A stretch of DNA of 25,469 bases from positions 1-25,469 of the forward strand of contig JBBRND010000047.1 of NCBI GenBank assembly GCA_038230515.1, read 5' to 3'. A program made the translations under genes and the position numbers. The notes below the pieces were generated by a model. It worked only from the letters and a program-made list of their open reading frames with translations. It searched no databases and was not told where the DNA came from. Shown in pieces: positions 15,617-23,696 of the stretch. Position 1 is the stretch's first letter, and each line of letters opens with the position of its first letter. This stretch comes from JAPLDB01 sp038230515 (GTDB taxonomy: Bacteria > Bacteroidota > Bacteroidia > AKYH767-A > 2013-40CM-41-45).

Positions 15617-16930
15617 ATGAGAACAAAAACGCTGAAGAAGAATAAAGTAAACGTAATCACACTAGGCTGCAGTAAAAATATTTACGACAGCGAAGTGCTA
15701 ATGGGGCAATTGCGAGCTAATAAATTTGATGTGGCTCATGAGTCAACGGACGAAGATTCAGCAATCGTGATCATCAATACTTGTGGATTCATTGACAATG
15801 CAAAAGAAGAAAGCATTGACACCATTCTTGAATATGCGCGCGCAAAGGAAGAAGGAAAAATTGAAAAACTGATTGTTACCGGTTGTCTGAGTGAACGCTA
15901 TAAACCCGATCTACAGAAGGAAATAAAAAACGTGGATGACTTCTTTGGCACACGCGATCTTCCGAAACTTTTAAAATCTCTTGGCGCGGATTATAAACAT
16001 GAGTTGATCGGAGAACGGCTACTTACAACACCTCAACATTTTGCTTACCTGAAAATTTCTGAAGGATGCGATCGCCCGTGTTCATTTTGTGCAATCCCAT
16101 TGATGCGTGGAAAACATATTTCCATTCCGATGGCGGATTTGGTAGGTCATGCAAAACTGCTTGCGGCAAAAGGAACGAAAGAACTTATTCTTATTGCTCA
16201 GGATCTGACTTATTACGGATTGGATATTTACAAAAAGAGAAATCTTTCTGAGTTGCTTTGTCATCTAAGCGATGTAGAAGGAATAGAATGGATTCGCTTA
16301 CATTATGCTTTCCCTTCAGGATTCCCGATGGATGTGCTTGACGTAATGAATGCACGGAAAAATATCTGCAAGTATCTTGACATTCCTTTGCAGCACATCA
16401 GCAACAACATGCTTGCAAGCATGCGAAGAGGAATTACAAAAGAGAAGACGATTGAAGTGGTGAATGAGATTCGCTCGAAAGTTCCGGGCATTGCTATCCG
16501 TACAACCTTGATTGCCGGCTATCCAGGAGAAACAGAAAAGGATTTTGAAGAGATGAAAGAATGGGTAAGCGAAACACGATTCGACCGTCTCGGAATTTTC
16601 ACTTACTCGCATGAAGAAAACACTCATGCGTTTTCCCTAGTTGATGATGTGCCTGATGATGTAAAAAGAATGCGTGCGGAAGAAGTGATGAAGATTCAGG
16701 AAACTATTTCTTCAGAAATCAATCAAGCAAAAATCGGAAAGACATTTAAAGTTTTAGTGGATCGCAAAGAAGGGAATTATTTTATCGGTAGAACAGAAGC
16801 TGATTCTCCTGAAGTTGATAATGAAGTGCTGATTGATGCGACCAAGTTTTATACTCGCATCGGAGATTTTGCTGAAGTGAAAATTTTCTCTGCCGCTGAA
16901 TTTGATCTTTACGGAGAAGTGGTTGATTAA
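15617..16930 (+). CDS. rimO: Ribosomal protein S12 methylthiotransferase RimO
   Basis: RimO is a radical-SAM enzyme with two [4Fe-4S] clusters that adds a methylthio group to the conserved aspartate of ribosomal protein S12. The 437 residues show the N-terminal MTTase domain with cluster cysteines C18 (TLGCSKN), C56 (NTCGFID) and C90 (TGCLSERY), the radical-SAM motif CDRPCSFC (C151, C155, C158), and a C-terminal TRAM domain. The sequence NVITLGCSKNIYDSEVLMGQ separates it from MiaB. The start matches the family N-terminus. It converges with prmC, the two stop codons overlapping within the palindrome TTAA (16927-16930). Confidence 0.96.
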   Translation: MRTKTLKKNKVNVITLGCSKNIYDSEVLMGQLRANKFDVAHESTDEDSAIVIINTCGFIDNAKEESIDTILEYARAKEEGKIEKLIVTGCLSERYKPDLQKEIKNVDDFFGTRDLPKLLKSLGADYKHELIGERLLTTPQHFAYLKISEGCDRPCSFCAIPLMRGKHISIPMADLVGHAKLLAAKGTKELILIAQDLTYYGLDIYKKRNLSELLCHLSDVEGIEWIRLHYAFPSGFPMDVLDVMNARKNICKYLDIPLQHISNNMLASMRRGITKEKTIEVVNEIRSKVPGIAIRTTLIAGYPGETEKDFEEMKEWVSETRFDRLGIFTYSHEENTHAFSLVDDVPDDVKRMRAEEVMKIQETISSEINQAKIGKTFKVLVDRKEGNYFIGRTEADSPEVDNEVLIDATKFYTRIGDFAEVKIFSAAEFDLYGEVVD

Positions 16931-17799
16931 GTTAATTTCGCAAATCTAGTTGCCATAATCATTCTATCCTTTCCTGACATATCCTTTTTTACTTCTACAT
17001 TCTGAAATCCTTTTTCGCGCAATAGAAATTCGACTTCCTTTCCCATAGATTGATTGATTTCAAAAAATACTTTTCCGTTTTCCTTCAGATGAGTCAATGC
17101 AAGCTCAGCAATTGCCTTGTAGAAAATTAGAACATCATCATTAACTACAAAAATAGCGGAGTGCGGCTCGTAATTCTTCACGCTTTCAGTTATTGAATTC
17201 ATTTCATTCTTTCGCACATAGGGCGGATTGCTTACGACTATATCAAATTTATTTTTCAATGAGCTTCGAAATTCAGACGATAGAATATCTCCCTTAAGAA
17301 AAAGTACTTCGGCTTGATTTAACTCTGCATTTTTCTTTGCGACAACCAAGGCTCCCTCAGAAATATCTACGGAATGAACAGAAGCAGAAGGAAGATTCTT
17401 TTTAATCGCGATTGGAATACATCCACTTCCTGTCCCCACATCTAGTATTTCGAGTTTCAAGGTTCGAGTTTCAAGGTTTAATATCCACTCAACTAATTCC
17501 TCTGTTTCAGGTCTGGGAATCAAAACATTTCTATCAACGAAAAATTTCATTCCACAAAACCATGAGTAGCCGAGAATATATTGAAGCGGCTTGTGAAACT
17601 TTAATTGTTTGATGAAGTCATTAAGCTTATCTAGCTCATGCTCACTTAACATTTCGTCCCTCTTCAATTGCAAATCACTCCTCGAAAAACTTTTTACTTC
17701 CTCAAGCAAAAGAAAAGCAATCTGCTCCGCTTCTGATTCATCATATAGTGACCTTAACTCGCTTCTCGCTAACTCTGTAAATTCTTTTACAGTTTTCAT
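16927..17799 (-). CDS. prmC: Peptide chain release factor N5-glutamine methyltransferase
   Basis: PrmC methylates the glutamine of the GGQ motif in release factors RF1/RF2. I start at the ATG at 17799 (290 residues), which aligns with the family N-terminus (MKTVKEFTELARSEL); the frame is open further upstream to 17934, but that part overlaps the divergent ribD start and looks non-coding. Motifs: RPETEELVEW (96-105), SAM-binding LDVGTGSGC (119-127), and catalytic NPPY (191-194). Residues about 108-117 (NLETRTLKLE) are encoded by a perfect 14-nt tandem duplication (17451-17478) and fill a loop just before the SAM-binding strand. Diverges from ribD with 61 nt between starts. Confidence 0.94.
   Translation of the reverse strand: MKTVKEFTELARSELRSLYDESEAEQIAFLLLEEVKSFSRSDLQLKRDEMLSEHELDKLNDFIKQLKFHKPLQYILGYSWFCGMKFFVDRNVLIPRPETEELVEWILNLETRTLKLEILDVGTGSGCIPIAIKKNLPSASVHSVDISEGALVVAKKNAELNQAEVLFLKGDILSSEFRSSLKNKFDIVVSNPPYVRKNEMNSITESVKNYEPHSAIFVVNDDVLIFYKAIAELALTHLKENGKVFFEINQSMGKEVEFLLREKGFQNVEVKKDMSGKDRMIMATRFAKLT
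17451..17478. repeat. Perfect 14-nt tandem duplication inside prmC
   Basis: The 14-mer CGAGTTTCAAGGTT occurs twice back to back (17451-17464 and 17465-17478, plus strand). Because 14 is not a multiple of three, the two copies are read in different frames (as TLKLE and NLETR on the minus strand). The words resemble the intergenic repeat before nusB. Confidence 0.85.
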
Positions 17800-17846
17800 A
17801 ACGGCCGTAAAGGAAAAGAATTTACACGTAAGAAAAATCAAACACT

Positions 17847-17854
17847 TACTTTCG
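17847..17854 (+). promoter_or_regulatory. Candidate -7 box directly before ribD
   Basis: TACTTTCG followed by CG sits 6 nt before the ribD ATG (17861), within the 61-nt divergent prmC/ribD gap. It is one base off TAnnTTTG. The spacing would give a leaderless or nearly leaderless ribD mRNA. No clear TTG is found 18-20 nt upstream. Confidence 0.35.
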
Positions 17855-17860
17855 CGATCC

Positions 17861-18907
17861 ATGACTTCAGAAGAACAATACATGATTCGCTGCCTTGAAC
17901 TCGCCTCTAACGGCTTGGGAAATGTAGCACCCAACCCAATGGTTGGCTGTGTAATTGTTTATGATGGGAAAATTATCGGTGAAGGGTTTCATCGAAAATT
18001 TGGAGAAGCACATGCAGAAGTAAATGCAATACATCATGTAATTGAAAAACGTGGAGAAAAAATTCTTCGTAGTTCAGAGTTATACGTTTCTCTTGAACCT
18101 TGTTCTCATTTTGGCAAAACACCGCCTTGTGTTGATCTGATTCTCGAAAAGAAAATTCCGAAAGTTTTTATTGGATGCACTGACACTTCGTCAAACGTAA
18201 ATGGTGAAGGAATAAAAAAACTTGAAGCAGCAGGAACAGAAGTTCAATCCGGAATTTTTGAAAGCCATTGCCGTGAGATTAACAAACGTTTTTTTATATT
18301 CAACGAAAAGAAGCGACCATTCATTATTTTGAAATGGGCGCAGAGTATGGACAAATTCCTAGCTCCGAAAAAACAAACGGAAGAGAACAGATGGATCAGC
18401 AATGAATACTCACGCAAGCTTTCTCACAAGTGGAGAAGCGAGCAAAGGGGAATTTTAGTGGGTACAAACACAGTCATTATGGACAATCCTCAACTTAATG
18501 TGAGGGACTGGGCTGGAAAAAACCCAACGAGAATTCTCATTGACCGCTCTCTTTATCTTTCTGAAACCAGTCATGTTCTTGACAACTCCGCTCCTACTCT
18601 TATTTTCAACGAGACGAAAAATCACAAAGAAAAAAATACAGAATGGGTTGCCACTGACTTTTCAAAGAACCAACTCATGCCGATGATCAACGAGCTTTAC
18701 AATCGGAACGTTCAATCAGTGATGGTTGAAGGGGGAGCATTCACATTGCAAAATTTTATTGAACAAAACCTCTGGGATGAAGCAAGAATATTCATCAGCA
18801 ATAAATTTCTTAACGATGGAGTCAAAGCTCCACAGATTGACTTTAGAAAAATGATACTCGAGGAAAAAATTCTTGATGACAAACTCTTTATTCTACGCAA
18901 CAACTGA
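17861..18907 (+). CDS. ribD: Bifunctional riboflavin biosynthesis deaminase/reductase RibD
   Basis: RibD deaminates the pyrimidine made from GTP by RibA and then reduces its ribose side chain, steps two and three of riboflavin synthesis. The 348-residue product starts MTSEEQYMIRCLELA, the usual family start; the open frame reaches back to 17609 but that part overlaps prmC antisense and is rejected. The N-terminal zinc deaminase domain has HAE (51-53) and EPCSHFGKTPPC (C81, C90). The C-terminal RibD_C reductase domain shows LKWAQSMDKFL, GTNTVIMDNPQLNVR and MVEGGAFTLQNFI. No other rib gene is in the window. The M42-like peptidase gene starts 8 nt after the stop. Confidence 0.95.
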   Translation: MTSEEQYMIRCLELASNGLGNVAPNPMVGCVIVYDGKIIGEGFHRKFGEAHAEVNAIHHVIEKRGEKILRSSELYVSLEPCSHFGKTPPCVDLILEKKIPKVFIGCTDTSSNVNGEGIKKLEAAGTEVQSGIFESHCREINKRFFIFNEKKRPFIILKWAQSMDKFLAPKKQTEENRWISNEYSRKLSHKWRSEQRGILVGTNTVIMDNPQLNVRDWAGKNPTRILIDRSLYLSETSHVLDNSAPTLIFNETKNHKEKNTEWVATDFSKNQLMPMINELYNRNVQSVMVEGGAFTLQNFIEQNLWDEARIFISNKFLNDGVKAPQIDFRKMILEEKILDDKLFILRNN

Positions 18908-18915
18908 TTTGATTT

Positions 18916-19830
18916 ATGGAATTGCTGAAACAACTTTGCTCTATTCGCTCAGCTTCAGGAAACGAAGGGGCGATGAAAAATTTTTTGCTCGACTACATAA
19001 GTAAAAATAAGCACGCATGGAAAGCACAGCCACAAATTTTTGAAGGTGATGGATTTCAAAATTGCATCGTGCTTGTTTTTGGAAAACCACGCGCTGCTGT
19101 GTTTGCGCACATTGATTCCATTGGCTACACGGTTCGGTACAAGAATCAATTGGTGAAAATCGGAGGTCCTGCTGCGGAAACAGGAGCTCTGTTATTGGGA
19201 GAAGACAGTCATGGAGAAATTGAATGTTCACTTGTGAATGATAAAAATGAAAACAAGCTCTTCTGCAAGTATCATCGTGAAATTGATCGCGGAACCGAAT
19301 TGACTTACAAGCCAGTGTTTCGTGAAGATGAAAAATTTGTGCAATGCTGTTATCTCGACAATCGTCTTGGGGTATGGAATGCGTTGAAACTTTGTGAAAC
19401 AATTGCAGATGGCGCAATTGCTTTCAGTTGTTGGGAAGAACATGGAGGTGGGAGCGCTTCGTATCTCGCAAAATTTCTTTTTGAAGAATACAGTGTGAAG
19501 CAAGCGCTAATCTCTGATATTACTTGGGTGACTGAAGGGGTACCTCAAGGAAAAGGAGTTGCAATAAGTTTACGCGACAGCGGAATACCAAGAAGAATTT
19601 TTGTTGAGAAAATAATTTCTCTCGCTAAGCAAAGCAACGTTCCTTTTCAGATCGAAGTGGAAGGAAGCGGAGGAAGTGACGGCACGGAAATTCAGAAAGC
19701 CCCCTACCCTATTGATTGGTGCTTCATTGGCGCTCCTGAAGATTTTGTTCACACGCCCGATGAGAAAGTTCACAAGAATGATATTGACGCAATGCTGAAA
19801 CTCTATCAGCATCTGATAGAAAAACTTTGA
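18916..19830 (+). CDS. M42-like (glutamyl/tetrahedral aminopeptidase type) metallopeptidase
   Basis: A 304-residue cytosolic protein of the M42/M20/M28 metallopeptidase clan. Expected two-metal ligands are visible: AHID (H65, D67), YLDNR (D148), WEEHGGG (E174/E175 as catalytic base and ligand), ISDITW (D201) and DFVHTPDEKVH (H279). The GGSDGTEIQ segment (252-260) is also typical. Classical M42 enzymes are about 350 residues and form tetrahedral dodecamers; here the intermediate domain between H65 and D148 is short, which explains the smaller size. Likely an aminopeptidase that trims peptides; substrate preference unknown. It follows ribD by 8 nt and precedes recQ by 15 nt, so the three are probably co-transcribed. 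Confidence 0.85.
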   Translation: MELLKQLCSIRSASGNEGAMKNFLLDYISKNKHAWKAQPQIFEGDGFQNCIVLVFGKPRAAVFAHIDSIGYTVRYKNQLVKIGGPAAETGALLLGEDSHGEIECSLVNDKNENKLFCKYHREIDRGTELTYKPVFREDEKFVQCCYLDNRLGVWNALKLCETIADGAIAFSCWEEHGGGSASYLAKFLFEEYSVKQALISDITWVTEGVPQGKGVAISLRDSGIPRRIFVEKIISLAKQSNVPFQIEVEGSGGSDGTEIQKAPYPIDWCFIGAPEDFVHTPDEKVHKNDIDAMLKLYQHLIEKL

Positions 19831-19845
19831 CATAAAATATCTCCC

Positions 19846-21756
19846 GTGCAAAATCGCATTAAAGAAATTCTTACAACCTTTTGGGGTTACCGCAACTTTC
19901 GTCCGTTACAGGAGGATATTATTTTGTCGGTGCTTGAAGGGAAAGATACGCTTGCGCTTATGCCTACAGGCGGAGGAAAGTCAATATGTTTCCAGGTTCC
20001 TGCATTGGTGAATGACGGGGTATGCGTTGTAATCTCCCCTCTCATTTCTTTAATCAAAGATCAGGTGGAAGCATTGAAGAAAAAAGGAATTGCTGCTGCT
20101 TCAATTGTGAGCGGAATGAAACGCAACGAAATTGAAATTGCTTTAGATAATGCTGCGTACGGAAAAACAAAATTCTTGTATGTAACTCCTGAGCGATTGA
20201 TGACTGAACTTTTCAAAGCGCGCATCCAAAATATGAATGTGAATCTGCTTGCCGTTGATGAAGCGCATTGCATTTCACAATGGGGATATGATTTTCGTCC
20301 GCCTTATTTACAGATAGCAGAAATAAGAAACCTTATTCCGAAAACTCCCGTGCTTGCCCTTACTGCCACTGCAACACCTGAAGTTCAGAAGGACATTCAA
20401 CAAAAACTGCAATTCAAAACCTCAACTATTTTCAGGAAAAGTTTTGAGCGGAAAAATTTATCGTACGTGGTTTTTCATGAGGAAAATAAAATGCAAAAAC
20501 TTCTTAGCATTATTTCGAACGTGAAAGGGACGGGAGTAATTTATGTACGCAACAGGAAGAAGACAAAAGAAACGGCTGAGTATTTACAAAAGCAGAATGT
20601 AAAAGCATCCTACTATCATGCTGGTTTGAATTCGGAAATAAGAAGCACCGTTCAGGAAGATTGGATGAAGGAAAAGGTACGCGTAATTGTCGCCACCAAT
20701 GCTTTCGGAATGGGCATTGATAAAAGTAATGTGCGTTTTGTTGTGCATCTTGATTTGCCAGAAAGTCCTGAGGCGTACTTTCAGGAAGCAGGTCGGGCCG
20801 GGCGCGATGAAGAAAAAGCGTATGCCGTTCTTCTCTACAATCAATCGGATATTGAGGATTTGATGAGCCGCGCCCAATTAAGTTTTCCGGAGGTGAAGGA
20901 AGTGATTCGCATTTACACAGCGCTTGCAAATTACTATCAGCTTGCGGTAGGGTCGGGCAAAGGTGTGAGCTATGATTTTGACATGGATCTTTTTTGCAAA
21001 TCGTACAAGCAGCAGCCAACAATTGTTCATCACTGCATAAAAATTCTCGAAATGCAGGGACTTATTTCGCTTAGCGATTCCATTGATCTTCATTCGCGAC
21101 TGCATATCACTGTGAAGCATGATGAGTTGTACGATTTCCAGGTTCGCTATCCGAAGTTTGATCATCTCATCAAAACCATTCTGCGTTCTCATTCAGGCGT
21201 GTTTGATGATTACATTCAGATCAACGAAAAAGTGTTGGCTCAGCGTACCGAAATTACAAAAGAGAGTTTGATTGATCTGCTTCAGCAATTGGACAAGCTG
21301 AAAATACTCAGTTACGTTCTTGCCACCGATGCTCCGCAGCTTACGTTTCTGGAAGAACGACTTGATGAGCGCGACATAAAAATTGACCGTCAGAATCTTG
21401 CCGAGCGAAAAGAGCGTTACATGAAACGCGTCCGCGCCATGATTGAGTACACAACGAAGCCGACAAAGTGCAGAAGCAAAATGCTGCTTGAATATTTCGG
21501 AGAGATACGAGATCAGCGCTGTGGAGTGTGCGATTATTGCCTGAAGAGAAATAAGCTCGAGGTAAGCGATCTTGAGTTTGAAACGATTCAAACACAAGTT
21601 AAGTCAACGTTGGTAAGTCATTCTATTGAACTAAATGAACTTGTGTCACACATCAAAGAATCGAAACACGATAAAAGCATCAAGGTTATTGAATGGCTGA
21701 TTGACAACCAGCGGATTTCTTATGCGAAAGGAAATTTGTTGAAATGGAACGGGTGA
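19846..21756 (+). CDS. RecQ-family ATP-dependent DNA helicase
   Basis: A 3'-5' superfamily 2 helicase that acts in recombination and stalled-fork repair. The start is GTG; no ATG lies at the family N-terminus (QNRIKEILTTFWGYRNFRPLQ). Motifs: PTGGGKS (40-46), DEAH (138-141) within the RecQ-specific AHCISQWGYDFRP, TATATP (173-178), FGMGIDK (287-293), QEAGRAGRDE (313-322). The zinc site C542, C559, C562, C565 has the same 17/3/3 spacing as in E. coli RecQ but lies about 170 residues further downstream: residues about 345-525 form an extra region, probably winged-helix-like. No HRDC domain; the protein ends about 70 residues after the zinc site. Confidence 0.93.
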   Translation: MQNRIKEILTTFWGYRNFRPLQEDIILSVLEGKDTLALMPTGGGKSICFQVPALVNDGVCVVISPLISLIKDQVEALKKKGIAAASIVSGMKRNEIEIALDNAAYGKTKFLYVTPERLMTELFKARIQNMNVNLLAVDEAHCISQWGYDFRPPYLQIAEIRNLIPKTPVLALTATATPEVQKDIQQKLQFKTSTIFRKSFERKNLSYVVFHEENKMQKLLSIISNVKGTGVIYVRNRKKTKETAEYLQKQNVKASYYHAGLNSEIRSTVQEDWMKEKVRVIVATNAFGMGIDKSNVRFVVHLDLPESPEAYFQEAGRAGRDEEKAYAVLLYNQSDIEDLMSRAQLSFPEVKEVIRIYTALANYYQLAVGSGKGVSYDFDMDLFCKSYKQQPTIVHHCIKILEMQGLISLSDSIDLHSRLHITVKHDELYDFQVRYPKFDHLIKTILRSHSGVFDDYIQINEKVLAQRTEITKESLIDLLQQLDKLKILSYVLATDAPQLTFLEERLDERDIKIDRQNLAERKERYMKRVRAMIEYTTKPTKCRSKMLLEYFGEIRDQRCGVCDYCLKRNKLEVSDLEFETIQTQVKSTLVSHSIELNELVSHIKESKHDKSIKVIEWLIDNQRISYAKGNLLKWNG

Positions 21757-21815
21757 AGAAAAGTGTTTTAATAAGTAGTACAAAATTTTAAGAAAAGAGC
21801 CGTTGCCTATTTAAC

Positions 21816-22391
21816 ATGAAACTTCAGAAGAAATTTTACGAGAGGGATGATGTAGTAGCGATTGCTCGTGAACTTTTGGGGAAATATCTCTTCACGAATT
21901 TCAAAAACAAATTAACCGGAGGAATTATTATAGAAACTGAAGCATACATCGGACTTACAGATCGCGCTTCTCATTCGTTTGGTGGAAGAAGAACTGCGCG
22001 CAACGAAATGATGTATGCAGATGGCGGCACCGCTTACGTTTACATCTGTTATGGAATTCATCATTTATTTAATGTGGTGACGAACAAAAAAAACATTCCG
22101 GATGCTGTACTCATACGCGCCATTCTTCCTATTCACGGCATTGAAACAATTCTAAAACGAAGGGGAATGAAAGAAATGAAAAAGAATATCTCCGGTGGAC
22201 CTGGAACTGTTGGTGTTGCACTTGGAATTGATAAGATTCATTCCGGTATCAATCTTCTCTCTGATAAAATATGGATTGAAGACCGAAAGCATTTTATTGA
22301 TGAGAAAAAAATTATTGCAGGAAAAAGAATCGGGGTAGAATCGGCAGGCGAAGCAGCGCATTATCCATACCGTTTCAGAATTATGATTTAA
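21816..22391 (+). CDS. DNA-3-methyladenine glycosylase (AAG/MPG family)
   Basis: A monofunctional base-excision glycosylase that removes alkylated and deaminated purines such as 3-methyladenine, 7-methylguanine and hypoxanthine. The 191 residues show the AAG pattern: ARELLGKYL (17-25), ETEAY (40-44, with the catalytic glutamate), ASHSFGGRRTARN (51-63), YVYICYGIHHLFNVV (74-88), and SGGPGTVGVALGI. It is unrelated to AlkA/Tag-type enzymes. It follows recQ by 59 nt and precedes the rRNA methyltransferase gene by 3 nt, a tight pair with likely shared transcription. Confidence 0.94.
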   Translation: MKLQKKFYERDDVVAIARELLGKYLFTNFKNKLTGGIIIETEAYIGLTDRASHSFGGRRTARNEMMYADGGTAYVYICYGIHHLFNVVTNKKNIPDAVLIRAILPIHGIETILKRRGMKEMKKNISGGPGTVGVALGIDKIHSGINLLSDKIWIEDRKHFIDEKKIIAGKRIGVESAGEAAHYPYRFRIMI

Positions 22392-22394
22392 ACT

Positions 22395-23585
22395 ATGACA
22401 GAAATAAAATTTCCGAAACTCATTCTTCTTCCCGGCAAAGAACGCTCCGTGCAGAACTTCCATCCATGGCTGTTTTCAGGAGCGGTGAAAACGATTGAAG
22501 GCAATCCGAAAGAAGGAGACATTGTGGAAGTATTCTCTTCAAACGGAATTTATCTTGCCACCGGTCATTATCACGAGGGCAGTATTAAGGTTCGTATTTT
22601 TTCGTTTGAACAAATTATTCCTGATGCCGGTTTCTGGAAATCAAAACTTCAATGTGCGTTTGAGTACAGGAAGAAATTAAACCTCATTGCCAATCCTCTT
22701 ACAAACTGTTACCGCCTCATTCATGCTGAAGGTGACGGGCTGCCGGGATTGATTATAGACATTTACAATTCCGTTGCCGTAATTCAAACTCATACGATTG
22801 GAATGCATGCAATCAAAGATCATTTGGTTGAAGCATTGAAAGAGTTGTATGGCGAAAAGCTTTCTACTGTTTATGACAAGAGCGGAGATACCATGAGCCG
22901 CCAGCAGCAGATGACAATCAGCAATCAACTTCTTTACGGAACGAAAACGGAAGAAGAAGTTCTTGAAAACGGAGTTCGTTTTAGTATAAATTTTTCTGAA
23001 GGACAAAAGACAGGTTTCTTTCTCGATCAACGCGAGAACAGAAAACTGCTTGGAGAATATTCTCGCGATAAAAAAGTGCTGAACACATTTGCTTACTCAG
23101 GCGGATTCAGCTTGTATGCGTTAAAGAACAATGCAGCGCTTGTTCACAGTGTTGATTCCTCAAAAAAGGCGGCTGAATGGGCTGCGCAGAATGTTGCAAT
23201 GAATTTCAGCGATGCACATCATGAATTTTTTACAGAAGATGTTTTTGACTTTATGAAAAAGTCAACTGAAGTTTATGATGTAATGATTCTTGATCCTCCC
23301 GCTTTTGCAAAGCATTTGAGTTCAGTAAAACAGGCAACTGTTGGTTATCGCAACTTAAACTACGAGGCCATGAAACGCATTGCGCCCGGAGGAATTCTTT
23401 TTACTTTTTCCTGCTCGCAGGTAATTGACAAAGAACTTTTCCGCAAAATTATTTTTACTGCTGCTGCACAAACAAAACGGAATGTGCGCATCCTGCATCA
23501 ACTCTCACAACCGCCCGATCATCCCATCAGCATTTATCACCGCGAAGGAGAATATCTGAAAGGATTGGTTCTGCACGTTGAATAA
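22395..23585 (+). CDS. RlmI/RlmK-type class I SAM-dependent rRNA methyltransferase
   Basis: A 396-residue enzyme of the COG1092 family, which methylates 23S rRNA cytosine C5 (RlmI). An N-terminal PUA domain (about 5-75; GKERSVQNFHPWLFSGAV) binds RNA; the EEHRS-like middle region runs about 80-200 (RLIHAEGDGLPGLIID; FSEGQKTGFFLDQRENR). The Rossmann methyltransferase domain shows FAYSGGF (232-238, motif I), DPPAFAK (300-306, motif IV) and SCSQ (339-342) in place of a catalytic-Cys/PCxx variant. The exact target base is inferred from the family only. It starts 3 nt after the AAG glycosylase gene. Confidence 0.92.
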   Translation: MTEIKFPKLILLPGKERSVQNFHPWLFSGAVKTIEGNPKEGDIVEVFSSNGIYLATGHYHEGSIKVRIFSFEQIIPDAGFWKSKLQCAFEYRKKLNLIANPLTNCYRLIHAEGDGLPGLIIDIYNSVAVIQTHTIGMHAIKDHLVEALKELYGEKLSTVYDKSGDTMSRQQQMTISNQLLYGTKTEEEVLENGVRFSINFSEGQKTGFFLDQRENRKLLGEYSRDKKVLNTFAYSGGFSLYALKNNAALVHSVDSSKKAAEWAAQNVAMNFSDAHHEFFTEDVFDFMKKSTEVYDVMILDPPAFAKHLSSVKQATVGYRNLNYEAMKRIAPGGILFTFSCSQVIDKELFRKIIFTAAAQTKRNVRILHQLSQPPDHPISIYHREGEYLKGLVLHVE

Positions 23586-23663
23586 ATTAAGTCACTAATT
23601 CAGTTTTTTGGCTGATCGTCAGTTTGCATTTTTATCAAGTTTCGGGTTTCAAGTATCAACTTC

Positions 23664-23671
23664 TATCTTCG
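23664..23671 (+). promoter_or_regulatory. Candidate -7 box before the OmpH/Skp gene
   Basis: TATCTTCG followed by CGCCC lies 25 nt before the ATG (23697). It matches TAnnTTTG with one change, the same TTCG variant as before rimO and ribD. At about 20 nt upstream there is TTTCGG (from 23640) where a TTTG would be expected. The gap 23586-23696 holds nothing else I can identify. Confidence 0.38.
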
Positions 23672-23696
23672 CGCCCGCAAAAAAAAATAATTATAA

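Noticed and set aside
17609..17860. A longer RibD N-terminus starting at 17609
   Set aside because: The extra 84 residues overlap prmC in antisense, are low-complexity, and the family N-terminus begins exactly at the ATG at 17861.
17800..17934. A longer PrmC N-terminus starting at 17934
   Set aside because: The additional 45 codons overlap the ribD start and its candidate promoter on the opposite strand; the ATG at 17799 aligns with the family.
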